Origin: Adenophora triphylla var. japonica
Lineage: Eukaryota > Streptophyta > Magnoliopsida > Asterales > Campanulaceae
Reading direction: 5' to 3'
Length of the DNA stretch: 64,000 nucleotides
Assembly: GCA_022495995.1 (NCBI GenBank)
Contig: JAFEMH010000162.1
Coordinates: 919,034-983,033, forward strand
Below the pieces are notes generated by a model that was not told the DNA's origin, did not search any database, and worked only from the letters and a program-made list of their open reading frames with translations. Positions 1 to 9,593 of the stretch are shown here, one piece after another (within the stretch, counting starts at the first letter, position 1; each line of letters begins with the position of its first letter). The position numbers and the translations under genes are program-made.

Positions 1-298
1 CGGTCGCCCTCAACACCATGGGCAGTCGCCCAACTGCACAGTGGGATTTTTTCTGGCTCTCAATCTGCACAACACCAAGCAAACAAACACCAAGCATAAT
101 ATCCATTGATACATTACAATTCGACCCATATTTTGACCGCACTTTCGCTGCCTACGTCCCCATTGATGTGGGCGGACTACCCACAAAAATAGGCTCAGGT
201 CACCGTAGTTCGACACGTTCCCGAAATACAAGAAATTTTTTTTTTTTTTTTTTTTTATATGAAAGGCAAACAATAAAATGAAAACTAAAAACTAACCA

Positions 299-309
299 CC
301 CCCAAACTT
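299..309 (-). other. Candidate polypurine tract
   Basis: Minus-strand AAGTTTGGGGG, about 145 nt downstream of the integrase stop, is where a plus-strand primer would be expected. The sequence that follows does not match the identified LTR terminus, so this may be an internal purine run and not the functional tract. Confidence 0.4.
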
Positions 310-384
310 AATGATTACTTTATCCTCAAAGTGATGAAAACAAAGGAAAAATTAAATTTAAGGGTACTACAATTTACTACTTAC

Positions 385-402
385 CTTGGGTTGCCTCCCA
401 AG
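385..402 (-). other. Hairpin after the integrase stop
   Basis: CTTGGG-TTGCCT-CCCAAG forms a perfect 6-bp stem with a 6-nt loop, about 50 nt downstream of the pol stop codon on the minus strand. A GGGAGGCAACCC hairpin at this point is a recurring feature of Athila-type elements as I remember them. Its role is not established here. Confidence 0.6.
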
Positions 403-452
403 CAGCGCTTTTGTTTAACGTCGTTAGCTCGACGGAATGACTTTCTCAACGC

Positions 453-1190
453 TTATGGATCCTTCAACTCGATCCACTCAACATCCTTTGATCCCGAAAC
501 TCCATCCAAATACGGCTTTACTCTTTGTCCATTAACCTTGAACCTATTCTTAGTAACCGGATTCACTAACTCCACGGCTCCATGAGAATACACGTTCACC
601 ACTTCAAACGGACCACTCCAACGAGAACGTAACTTTCCCGGGAAAAGCTTCAATCTTGAATTGAACAATAGCACCTTGCTTCCCGGAATAAGTTCCTTGT
701 GCACAATCTTTCTGTCATGGTACCTTTTTGTTCTCTCTTTGTACAACCGTGAGTTCTCATATGCCTCCAACCGATGCTCCTCAAGCTCATTCAAATGAAG
801 TAACCTTTGCTCACCGGCTAGTTTCAAATCCATATTCAACTCCTTGATTGCCCAAAATGCCTTGTGCTCTATCTCCACCGGCAAATGACAAGCTTTCCCA
901 AAGACTAGCCGGTATGGACTCATTCCAATTGGAGCTTTGTAGGCGGTACGGTACGCCCACAATGCATCATTTAACCTCAAGGCTCAATCCTTCCTGTTTG
1001 GCTTCACCGTCTTTTCAAGATTGGCCTTTATTTGCTTGTTACTCACTTCCACTTGCCCAGAAGTTTGGGGATGATACGCGGTTGCAACCTTGTGATTCAC
1101 CCCATACTTCTTCATGAGTGCTCCAAAAATTTTGTTGCAAAAGTGAGAACCACCATCACTTATTATCGCCCTTGGAACGCCAAACCTGCT
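453..1190 (-). pseudogene. Integrase, catalytic core second half and C-terminal domain (Athila-like pol)
   Basis: This is the downstream half of integrase, which inserts the cDNA into chromosomal DNA. After a frameshift near 1190 the frame reads [10 protein letters not shown] (second catalytic Asp) and [14 protein letters not shown] (catalytic Glu), then the usual [13 protein letters not shown] and [15 protein letters not shown] motifs and a basic C-terminal domain with [20 protein letters not shown] stop at 984-986 stands where the family has Trp (NRKD-W-ALRL), so the 3' part is an open frame of 175 codons ending at 453. The frameshift plus nonsense change make it a pseudogene. It continues directly from the N-terminal integrase segment at 1163-1717. 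Confidence 0.85.
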
Positions 1191-1717
1191 AAAATTACAT
1201 CCTTGACAAACTTGACTACAATATTAGCATCGTTAGTCCGGGTAGGAATTGCTTCCACCCACTTTGACACATAATCCACCGATACTAAAATGTATTCAAA
1301 ACCACATGAAACAACAAAAGGACCCATAAAATCTATGCCCCATACGTCAAACAAATCCACAACCAAGTTATTCGTGAGAGGCATTTCATCCCGCTTACCA
1401 ATGTTACCGGTTCTTTGGCACCTGTCACAACTTTTACTAAAAATGTATGCATCTTTAAAAAGACTTGGCCAAAAGAAACCCGATTGTAACACTTTTTGAG
1501 CGGTTTTCTTACCACTAAAATGACCTCCACAATGCAATTCATGACAAAAAGAAAGAACATTTTGTTGCTCATTTTCATGAATGCATCTACGAATAACCAT
1601 ATCGGGACCATGTTTAAACAAATATGGGTCATCCCAATAATATTGCTTAACCATTGACAAAAATCTTTTCCTTTCTTGACTTGAAAAACTGGATTTAGAA
1701 CCCCGTAGCCAAAAAAT
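1163..1717 (-). pseudogene. Integrase zinc finger and start of catalytic core (Athila-like pol)
   Basis: The frame reads KQYYWDDPYLFKHG, then an H-H-C-C zinc finger (HELHCGGHFSGKKT ... CDRCQRTGN) and the start of the core with WGIDFMGPF (first catalytic Asp) and DYVSKWVEAIPT. These are standard gypsy integrase features. The upstream joint with RT-RNase H around 1660-1740 is out of frame: the residues linking the two domains are split over two frames. The downstream end also shifts frame near 1190. The protein would act in the cytoplasmic particle and nucleus if intact. Confidence 0.85.
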
Positions 1718-3229
1718 TTACAATGTCGGCATACCAAGGCTCACAATCCTTAACAACAAATAAGCTTGCTCATCGGGAAAATTTTCATTCAAGGGAATTT
1801 CACTCACACAACCCTTTTCAAGTCTAGACAAGTGATCCGCCACAACATTTTCACAACCCTTTTTGTCTTTGATGGAAATATCAAATTCTTGTAAAAGCAA
1901 CATCCATCTTAACAATCGGGGTTTGGCATCTTGTTTGGAAAGCAAATAACGCAATGCAGCATGGTCCGAATAAATAATCACTTTAGATCCTAGCAAGTAA
2001 GAACGGAATTTTTCCAAAGCAAATACCACCGCCAAGAATTCCTTCTCGGTTGTAGTATAATTCAATTGAGCATCATTTAACATTCTACTTGCATATTGGA
2101 TCACATGTGACTTTTTATCAATTTTCTGACCCAAAACTGCACCCACCGCAAAATCGGATGCATCACACATTATCTCAAACGGTTGAGTCCAATCCGGACC
2201 CACAAGAATAGGGGCTGAAGTCAATTTCTCCTTCAACAAATTAAAAGAATTGAGACATTCTTGGTCAAACACAAATTCCGTCTCTTTAGCAAGCAAGTTT
2301 GTTAACGGCTTACAAATTTTAGAAAAATCTTTTATAAAACGCCGATAAAAACCCGCCTGACCAAGAAAGCTACGAATTCCTTTAATATTTGTTGGCGGAG
2401 GCAATTTAGATATCAACTCAATTTTTGCCTTGTCAACTTCAATCCCTTTTCTTGACACCACATGACCCAACACAATTCCATGCTTAACCATAAAATGACT
2501 TTTTTCCCAACTTAAAGTTAAATTGGTATCACAACATCTTTTAAGAACCAAAGTCAAATTATCTAAGCATGCATCAAACGAATTACCATACAACGAAAAA
2601 TCGTCCATAAATACCTCAACAAACCTGCCAATCATCTCAGAATAGATCGACATCATGCACCTTTGGAATGTAGCAGGAGCATTGCATAAACCGAAGGGCA
2701 TCCTCCGATATGCAAACGTTCCAAAAGGGCATGTAAATGTGGTCTTTTCCTGATCCTCCGGAGCAATGGGAATCTGATTATAGCCTGAAAAACCATCTAA
2801 GAAACAATAATATTCCTGACCAGCTAGCCTCTCTAGAATTTGGTCAATAAACGGCAAAGGAAAGTGATCCTTTCTAGTCGCAGCATTAAGTTTTCGGTAA
2901 TCGATAACCATGCGTTGACCAGTGACCATTCTAGTAGGCAAAAGCTCATTATCCTCATTCTTAACAACAGTAATTCCAGACTTTTTAGCAACTACATGAA
3001 CAGGACTTACCCACTTACTATCAAAAATCGGATAGATAATACCTGCATCCAACAGTTTCAAGACTTCTTTTCTTACCGCCTCAAGCATGTGAGGATTCAT
3101 CCTCCTTTGATTCTGCCGGACTGGCTTGGCATCATCCTCCATATGGATTTTGTGCATGCACATGGTTGGGCTAATTCCTTTTATGTCAGTAATGCTCCAA
3201 CCAAGTGCGGACTTATGTCGCTTCAACAC
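1718..3229 (-). pseudogene. Reverse transcriptase and RNase H (Athila-like pol)
   Basis: A 503-codon open stretch covers the whole RT and first RNase H. RT copies the element RNA into DNA and RNase H removes the RNA strand. Visible motifs in order: [64 protein letters not shown], the catalytic FMDDF (about residue 205), [13 protein letters not shown] and [12 protein letters not shown]. The RNase H then starts near residue 350 with [15 protein letters not shown] and includes [19 protein letters not shown] and DHAALRYL. No inactivating change is seen within this segment, but it is cut off from gag by frameshifts upstream and from integrase downstream. Confidence 0.9.
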
Positions 3230-4548
3230 CTCAAGTAACCTTCTTTCACAATTACGGTTAAGTCCGAAGCAATAATAACAGGCAAAGAATCATTTGCACC
3301 AAGAAAAGCATACTTTAAGCTAGATGGAAGTTGTTTAAGATCTAACTCGGGAGGAGAGACAATAGACGGCATATGCTTAGGATTAAAATTACCTAAAGAT
3401 TCCAAAGGAACCTTTTCAGTAATTTCCTCCATAACATCCATCTCAGCAAGAATGGCCCTCGCCTCATTTTGATCAAAAACCCCTTCCATAACTAACTCAT
3501 CCACAAACTCAGAAACAAGAGAGCCTTCAACATCAGGCTCAAGTAACACAGAATTTTCAGCAACATCACAAAATAAACACTCATTGACCTCATATGGCTT
3601 TTTCATGGAATCAAAGATAGAGAAATTAACAATTTCATCCATGACAGTTAAAGACAAACTTCCATCTTTCACATTAATTACCGCATCTGCGGTAGCCATA
3701 AAAGGTCTCCCCAACAAAATAGGGACATCATTCACATCTTTAGCATCTCTCTCCATATCAAGAACCACAAAATCAACGGGGATAATCGGTTTATCAACTT
3801 GAACCAAAACATCTTCTACTATTCCCTTTGGGTATTTGACCGAACGGTCCGCAAGTTGCAAGGTCATAGTAGTAGGTTTTAGTTCACCCAACCCAAGCTC
3901 CACAAACAAAGAATAAGGCAACAAGTTAATGCTTGCTCCTAAATCTAACATTGCCCTCACTTTCTTAGAGTCCCCCAAAGAAATCATCACATTAAAACTA
4001 CCGGGGTCTTTAAGCTTAGGAGGCAAATTCTTTTCAAAAACAGCACTAACTTGGTCCGAAACCACAATTTTTTCGTTCGGGGCATACTTTCTTTTATTTG
4101 TGCTCAATTCCTTGAAAAATTTAGCATATGAAGGAATATTTTTAATCACATTGAGCAAAGGCAAATTTACATTCACCTTAGAAAGCATGTCATACAATTC
4201 TTTAAATTGTGTTTCGACCTTATTCTTGACCAATCTACCGGAAAAAGGGACAGGAGGCACATAAGGCTTAAGAGGTGGAGTTGGAAGTTTCTCCTCGGGA
4301 GTCACTTCAACTCGTTCCTCAACCACCACTTCATTTTCATGTAAATTGTTATCATCTATAGGAGAAGGAGAAGAGTGTACCTCCTGAAGAGTCTTACCAC
4401 TCCTCAGGGTGACGGCCTTTGCTTGTTCCGGTTGACTCGGTAGTGTACCCGGATTGTGCTTTTGGAGTACCTCGGCAATTTGACCCATCTGATTTTCGAG
4501 CTTTTTCAGGGAAGCTTCTTGGTTCCCCATTCGTTGGTCCATGATCAC
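3223..4548 (-). pseudogene. Gag C-terminus and aspartic protease (Athila-like)
   Basis: A 441-codon frame continues gag after a frameshift near 4590 and runs into the protease. The N-terminal part is linker (MGQIAEVLQKHN..., AVTLRSGKTLQ). The protease core has LDLGASINLLPYSLF, where DLG stands in place of the classic DTG/DSG; I recall this as usual for this lineage, so it is probably not a lesion. It is followed by VILDM-like and ILLGRPFMATADAVI motifs that form the flap side and second half of the fold. Protease would cut the Gag-Pol polyprotein. The frame ends at 3223, overlapping the start of the RT frame by a few bases. Confidence 0.85.
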
Positions 4549-5813
4549 TCGATTTTGTTGAGCGGCTGAATAAACTTACGCAACGTTTCCTCCACACTTG
4601 GCCTTGCGAGGCCCTTGTTCTTCTTGCCCATTGCATTTGTGGTTGGTATTGTTCTTGAAATTGACCACGCCCTTGATTTCCTCCCCAAGAGAAATTGGGA
4701 TGATTCCGCCAACCCGGATTGTAAGAGTTGGAAAACGGATCATTCCTCACTCTTGGTTGAAAAGCATTCATTGCATTTGCTTGCTCAAGAAATTCCGGGA
4801 ACTGATCTTTCAATGGGCACCCCATAATATCATGGGAGTTCACATTACAAATTACACAACTTGTGCCCAAGCTACTCTCTCCTTGTGCTCGCCCTTGGTT
4901 TTGACATTGGCTTTGAGCCGTCATCATTCCCCTGAAATTCTTCATTTGCGTAGTCAATGCCGAAACTTGTTGCGCTAGAACATCATTAGACTCAACTTCA
5001 TAAACGCCTTTTCTTCCTCCTCTCACACTTTTCTGCTGCGAATTCATGCCAAGTCTCTCATATAAGGCTCTTGTTTCATCAGTCGTTTTCTCACCCATAG
5101 CACCCCCGGCTGCATTATCCACTTGTGCTTGACCTTGTTGAGTCAACCCATCATAGAAGGCCTGATTTAAGAGGGCTAAAGGAAATCCGTGATGAGGACA
5201 TTGGACTAGCAACATCTTGAATCGATCCCAAGCTTCATGAAAAGCTTCACCTGGCTCTTGATTGAAAGACATTATCTTGGACCTCAAGTCGGATGTCTTT
5301 TGATGAGAGTAAAACTTTGCCATGAACTTGTTGTAAACTTCCGTCCAAGTGTTAAGAGAGGCCGGAGCAAGTGCCATAAACCATGTCTTGGCAGCATCTT
5401 TCAACGTATAAGCAAAGCACCTCATTCTCAACTGCTCTTCGGTTAATTGCCCCAACGGAAAACACTGCACTGTGCTATAGAACTCTCTCATGAAAGTAAT
5501 TGGGTCTTCCGATGCCATCCCATGGAATGAAGGGAGCATGTTGAAATGGAGGTTCTTCAACTCATAACTCCTTCTTTGCTTGTGGGAGTACAATGCATGA
5601 TGGCGATGGTTCAATTACCGGACGTGCAAAATCACCCATCATTTGTGGTTCCGCCATTTTAACTTCTTCTTCAGAATCGGAATTCTCGGACTGTTCAGAG
5701 TAAACCGAATCACTTTCTGTATCACTTGGTTCCGGGTGCTTTCTCTTGTTGATGCGATGAATGTTGTGGTCAATTGGTAACAAATCTGGTTGTAGCGACC
5801 TACGACCAAACAT
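4394..5813 (-). pseudogene. Gag (Athila-like), frameshifted
   Basis: The start ATG at 5813 lies about 95 nt after the primer binding site and opens an acidic, Ser-rich leader. After a frameshift near 5590 a long frame has ELKNLHFNMLPSFHGM and EDPITFMREFYSTVQ, followed by FAYTLKDAAKTWFMAL and FMAKFYSHQKTSDLRSKI. This is the retrotransposon gag capsid domain. A Cys/His stretch (CVICNVNSHDIMGCPLKDQF) corresponds to the nucleocapsid finger. The last 70 or so codons of this frame are out of register; the true continuation is the overlapping frame at 4548. Gag would form the virus-like particle. At least two frameshifts make it non-functional. Confidence 0.85.
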
Positions 5814-5906
5814 TCAAATCTGCAACACCAAGTTAAAACAAAACAAAAATATATACACAAAATACTATTCACAATAGCAAATAATTAAAACAACTTTAAA
5901 TTTCAC

Positions 5907-5925
5907 GTCCCCGGCAACGGCGCCA
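5907..5925 (-). other. Primer binding site (tRNA-Asp type)
   Basis: Minus-strand TGGCGCCGTTGCCGGGGAC, five bases inside the LTR end at 5931. This is the well-known tRNA-Asp complementary site of Athila-type elements, where minus-strand cDNA synthesis starts. It fixes both orientation and LTR boundary. Confidence 0.92.
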
Positions 5926-5930
5926 AATTT

Positions 5931-7343
5931 TGACGAGCGTCGAAACGTCAAAAATAAATTTCCAACTCAACTATCTACAAGTGATTTGTAAATAGGGTAA
6001 GTCGGGTCGAACCACAGAGACACGAAATTTAAAGTATAAAAATTACTGCTATAACAAAAAGTTTGTAAAGTGAAGGATTTGATTGGTTTGTTTTTAAAAC
6101 TAATTTTTCTGCGAAAATTAAGTAAAGTTAATTGTAAAATAGATTTCAATAATAAGGAGAAAATTCCCGGAGTTGGCTTCACAAGTTATGCTCAAGTTTC
6201 ACAATTCATCAATCAAAGTACACTTGGGGTTTTGTTCTTACAAAAGTATGATTGGGACACTTCGGCGGGTGATTTGCAATCAAGTGTTTCTAACTAATCT
6301 ATTCCCTTGGCCCGTTCATAGATTAGTTAGAAACCCATTTTAGAATTTAAGAACACAAAATAAACCACAATTCTTATGAATCTTTTGGCGGGGATTCAAC
6401 AAATTGTGAAAATCAAGCCAAGACTAATTTCAATTGTAAATTTGGCGGTTCACAATTGAAATTCTAAATAATTCAAGAACAATTATTTGATCAAGACAAG
6501 AGTTCTAAAATTCCATTGAAAACAACTTGATAATCCCAAGTACTACAAAGATAAAAATGAAAAGTAAAACTTAAAACATAAAATGTTACCTCCAATTCCA
6601 AGAACTAAGAAATTAGCTATCCATGAAAAGTGAAGAACACCAAGAACTTGAAGAAGAAGAAGAAACTATGGAAAAGATTATAGTTATTCTTAAAACTAAA
6701 AAGCAATAATAATAAAAATAGTGATTGTTGCTTTTAAAAGAAAACCCACGGCTGAACATAAATACCCTTCTTGAAAACCATTGAACAGTCACATTATTAT
6801 GCTCCATTTAACTCCCATCCGTTCCAATCCGGCTGGGATCATCTTCAATTCGCCTCGTGGGCGGTCGCCCACATAATCCTCCGCGGTCGCCCACAATGGC
6901 AGAAACATTTGGCTTCAAAACTCTTCTTCCTGCGCGGCCGCCCACATCACCCTGAGCGACCGCCCATAGCACCAGAAACATGTGGCCAGTTTCTCCCTTG
7001 CCTTGCACCGGCTTGGCCCAACAACTACATCCTTGGCCCAACTGATTCCTCCTTGGCCCTTGCAGCTCTGGCCATGGCCCATCCTTCCTGCAGTCCTTCG
7101 GCCACTTCTTCATTTTGCTGGGCCAAATTCCTTGGTTTTGTCCCACTTATAATTCGATTCGTCCCATAATTACATCGTCGCATTTTTTCCACTTGATTTA
7201 TTCACAAATTGTTCCCAATTTCCAAACTTGAACCACTGAAACTAAAAACACTAAAAACATCCATTAAACACACAAAACTCAAGGATTAAGCAAATAATAA
7301 GTTCAAAAAGTAGTCAATGGATGAGTGTAAAACTCACTCATCA
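5931..7343 (-). repeat. 5' LTR of the Athila-like element
   Basis: The inner edge at 5931 (TGACGAGCGTC on the plus strand) follows the primer site. The outer edge at 7343 (...CACTCATCA) is inferred because the sequence from 7344 resumes an interrupted RNase H frame (TEYEAIIAGLELA). That gives TG...CA ends and 1413 bp. The LTR is rich in hairpins: 17-bp arms at 6286-6302/6318-6334 and 12-bp arms at 6426-6437/6452-6463. The expected target duplication (CTGAA at 7344-7348) cannot be checked because the other flank is outside the window. Confidence 0.72.
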
Positions 7344-7386
7344 CTGAATACGAGGCAATTATTGCAGGCTTGGAGTTAGCCAAGGA
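7344..7386 (+). pseudogene. Tat-type second RNase H, upstream piece
   Basis: The 43 bp between the two younger elements encode TEYEAIIAGLELAKD in frame, the conserved stretch of the additional RNase H found in Tat/Ogre-lineage pol. The frame continues across the 15-kb insertion at 22340 as MGIPNLEIHSDS. The upstream remainder of this oldest element lies beyond the left end of the window. The Athila-like insertion and the Tat/Ogre-like insertion are less than 50 bp apart in it. Confidence 0.75.
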
Positions 7387-7391
7387 CATGG
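7387..7391 (+). repeat. Target site duplication CATGG, left copy
   Basis: CATGG immediately before the LTR start (TGTAAGTACCC at 7392) is repeated exactly at 22335-22339 after the LTR end (...ATTCACA). A 5-bp duplication is standard for LTR retrotransposon integration and proves both ends of this element. Confidence 0.95.
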
Positions 7392-7576
7392 TGTAAGTAC
7401 CCAAATCTGGCTCATGCCTTCCGGTTAAGTTTCCCGGCAATTCCGGCAAGTTTTCCGGTAATTCCCCGGACTTTCCTAGAGTTCCGGAACAATTCCGGAT
7501 CTGTTTCAAATCACCTAAGGGGATAAGAGACTGCTTGGAGCCAAAGAAACACGTTTTTATTTCATGAGGAATTCCC

Positions 7577-7828
7577 TTCTAGAAGACTGCTACCTTGCAT
7601 GTTTCTAGAAGGATCCAGATGTGGCTACTTATGTCGTGCGACATAATAGGCCATGAAACCTTCTAGAAACCTGCCACCTTGCATGTTTCTAGAAGGAACT
7701 GCATGTGGCTACTTATGTCGTGCGACATAACCAGCCAGAGAGAGTTCTAGAACCATGCCACCTTGCATGTTTCTAGAAGGAAAACGGTTATGGCTTATCA
7801 TGTCGTGCGACATAACAAGCCCATGCAG
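7577..7828 (+). promoter_or_regulatory. 84-bp tandem array in U3 with TTCTAGAA pairs and a near-palindrome
   Basis: Three units start at 7577, 7661 and 7745, exactly 84 bp apart. Each has TTCTAGAA twice (7577, 7603, 7661, 7687, 7745, 7771), a CCTTGCATGT element between them, and then TTATGTCGTGCGACATAA (7629-7646, 7713-7730, 7799-7815 with one change). The array ends just upstream of the TATA box. The same array is in the other LTR from 20397. TTCnnGAA is the core of heat-shock elements, so an enhancer role is likely but unproven. Confidence 0.8.
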
Positions 7829-7834
7829 GCAACC

Positions 7835-7842
7835 TATAAATA
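7835..7842 (+). promoter_or_regulatory. TATA box of the 5' LTR
   Basis: CCTATAAATAGAGG is a strong plant TATA context. It is placed 19 bp after the third near-palindrome and is conserved in the 3' LTR at 20655-20662. Confidence 0.85.
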
Positions 7843-9423
7843 GAGGCCTTCACCTCTCATTTTAGACACACCTCTTCCACCCCTCAGTCCCCCTCTATAG
7901 GGAATACGCCCAGAAGCCTCCTCCCTCTTCATATACCCTCAAAATATCCACTAATCCTCCCAAATCAATCCCACACACACTTCCCACACACACACTTCAT
8001 ACACACACCAAGAACCAAGGATTCTCAAGAAACGAAGGCTCAATCCCATCCCCGTAAGTCTGCTGTTTTGAAGGCCCCCTATATCTAACTTGATATAGAG
8101 GGTCGTGGTCTTCAAGGGTAACGATTTTCTACCCATTTCCTTTCCTTATCTTCATTATACATGGAATCTCTATGCTAAATGCTTTAATAATGTGATATTC
8201 TGAATAAAGTTGCATGCTTTAGCTTCATATTTCATAGATCCACATCTGATTTCATTACATTTCCTATAAAAGCCCCGGTTTGGCTTGGTTTTGCATGAAC
8301 ACTCAAGATGAGTGTGGATCCCTCATATCCACACCCTCTTGAAGTGTTCATTATTGTTAAACATGCTCCCTGAGATTTGTTGGTGAAGTAACTTGACCAT
8401 TTTGGTGCCTTGTTACCTCTGCAAATCTCGGTAAAGCCTCTGCAAAATGGCTAGTTATGTCACGCGACATAGGCGGCCTATGTCACGCGACATAAGTAGC
8501 CGAGTTTCGAAGCTTCACGGTTTCAAGGCATGTAATCCGATGTTAACCCCATAATGCTAATACTCGATGTTTAGATAATATCTATGTACATAATATGTCA
8601 TCTTTTCATTAAAATACCATTCTCATACATAAAGGTGCATCTTTTGCACCTAAATCCCATTTTTCATGCATTAAAATCATTCCTTTTCCATTTAAAATCC
8701 CTTTTCACATTAAAGATGCACTCTTTGCACAAAGATCATTTCTTTACATAAAAAGCATCCATTTGCAATCAAATGCATCATTTTCAAACCAAAAATGCCA
8801 TCTTTTCACTAAAGTATCATTTTTACATGCATTCCCCCATGTCCCCATTAGCAACCTTGGAACGGACCGGTGTAAAAGTTCTCATCTTTGCATCGTTCCT
8901 TCCATTAAAGGTTCACGACTTCTTTAGAAAGGGACAACCTTGAACCCTATATCTCCAATTATCGCTTAAGAAAGAGTATGAAGCCTCTATACGAGCTCGA
9001 CCGCCTTAAAGCGTAGGATTGATGGGCTAAGGATCCTCCTTTTCTCAATAACCTCATCTTTAACTATAAAAGAGACATTCTCTCGATCACGCAAGTCCCG
9101 AGGGTCCCGAGGTTAAAAATGCGATGATCACAAGTCAAAGATGAGGACGGGATCATAATCCCAAATACATAAAATTCCAAGGAATCCCGAGCGACAACCA
9201 ACAAATGGTTTGTACGTCCGGAAGACGACTTGGAACATTCCTTCCTTTTTTTTCAAACACATGCACACAAGAAAGCACGCAAGCAAGCACGATTAATGAA
9301 ATCATAGGAGACTTGCTCCGGCAAGGCACCTTGGGTGAACGCCAAACGTTCTTCCCAAGGGGTAACTTAACCTCCGAACCCATAAAACCTTTTTTTCAAA
9401 GTTTTGAGGTAATCAAAATGGCG

Positions 9424-9433
9424 TGGCGACTCC
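9424..9433 (+). other. Primer-site-like TGGCGACTCC inside U5
   Basis: Ten bases identical to the start of the true primer site at 9515 lie about 90 bp upstream within the LTR. The copy is kept in the 3' LTR (22247-22256) and at the matching place in the other Tat/Ogre-like element (46427-46436). Confidence 0.6.
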
Positions 9434-9514
9434 GTTTTTTCAAATTAAACCGGATGTCTTCAAACTCGCGTGAATCCAACAAAAACAAAGAATTTGGGCA
9501 CCACATTCACAGTT

Positions 9515-9533
9515 TGGCGACTCCGCTGGGGAC
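9515..9533 (+). other. Primer binding site (tRNA-Arg type)
   Basis: TGGCGACTCCGCTGGGGAC begins three bases after the LTR end. This type of site is characteristic of Ogre/Tat elements. The identical core is found after the LTR ending at 46529. Confidence 0.9.
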
Positions 9534-9561
9534 TACCCAAAGGAGAAAAGCTTCTATTTTC

Positions 9562-9593
<32 letters not shown>

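Larger units (their letters stand above)
1..452 (-). other. 3' untranslated part of the Athila-like element (possibly entering the 3' LTR)
   Basis: No gene. On the minus strand after the integrase stop there is a perfect hairpin (385-402), a polypurine run AAGTTTGGGGG (299-309), an A-tract (about 236-256) and a CTACG...CGTAG motif (147-212). If the 3' LTR began just after the polypurine run, its start (TGGTTAG...) should match the right end of the LTR at 7343 (TGATGAGTG... on the minus strand), and it does not. Only a vague GGGCGACCGCCC-type motif is shared with the LTR at 6862-6970. The LTR boundary on this side is therefore unresolved. Confidence 0.5.
1..7343 (-). mobile_element. Athila-like Ty3/gypsy LTR retrotransposon, left end outside window
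   Basis: Reading on the minus strand the order is LTR (5931-7343), primer binding site (5907-5925), gag, protease, RT-RNase H, integrase, then about 450 bp of untranslated DNA running off the window. The primer site, the protease motif DLGASINLLP and the FMDDF RT motif are typical of the Athila/Calypso branch of plant gypsy elements. No env-like frame is seen after integrase. Frameshifts in gag and integrase and a stop codon at 984-986 show it is not coding-competent. It is inserted in the second RNase H of an older plus-strand Tat-type element, which resumes at 7344. Confidence 0.88.
7392..9511 (+). repeat. 5' LTR of the Tat/Ogre-like element
   Basis: TGTAAGTACCC ... CCACATTCACA, 2120 bp. 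U3 holds a tandem array with an 84-bp period (7577-7828), then a TATA box (TATAAATA, 7835-7842). Downstream are two further near-palindromes (8455-8471, 8479-8494), a run of CATTTT/GCAT-rich sequence (8600-8840), and a primer-site-like TGGCGACTCC (9424-9433) near the 3' end. No coding potential is credible here. Confidence 0.95.

Noticed and set aside
1..298. A definite 3' LTR for the Athila-like element
   Set aside because: By eye it does not match the LTR at 5931-7343 beyond a GGGCGACC-type motif, so I list the region as unresolved.
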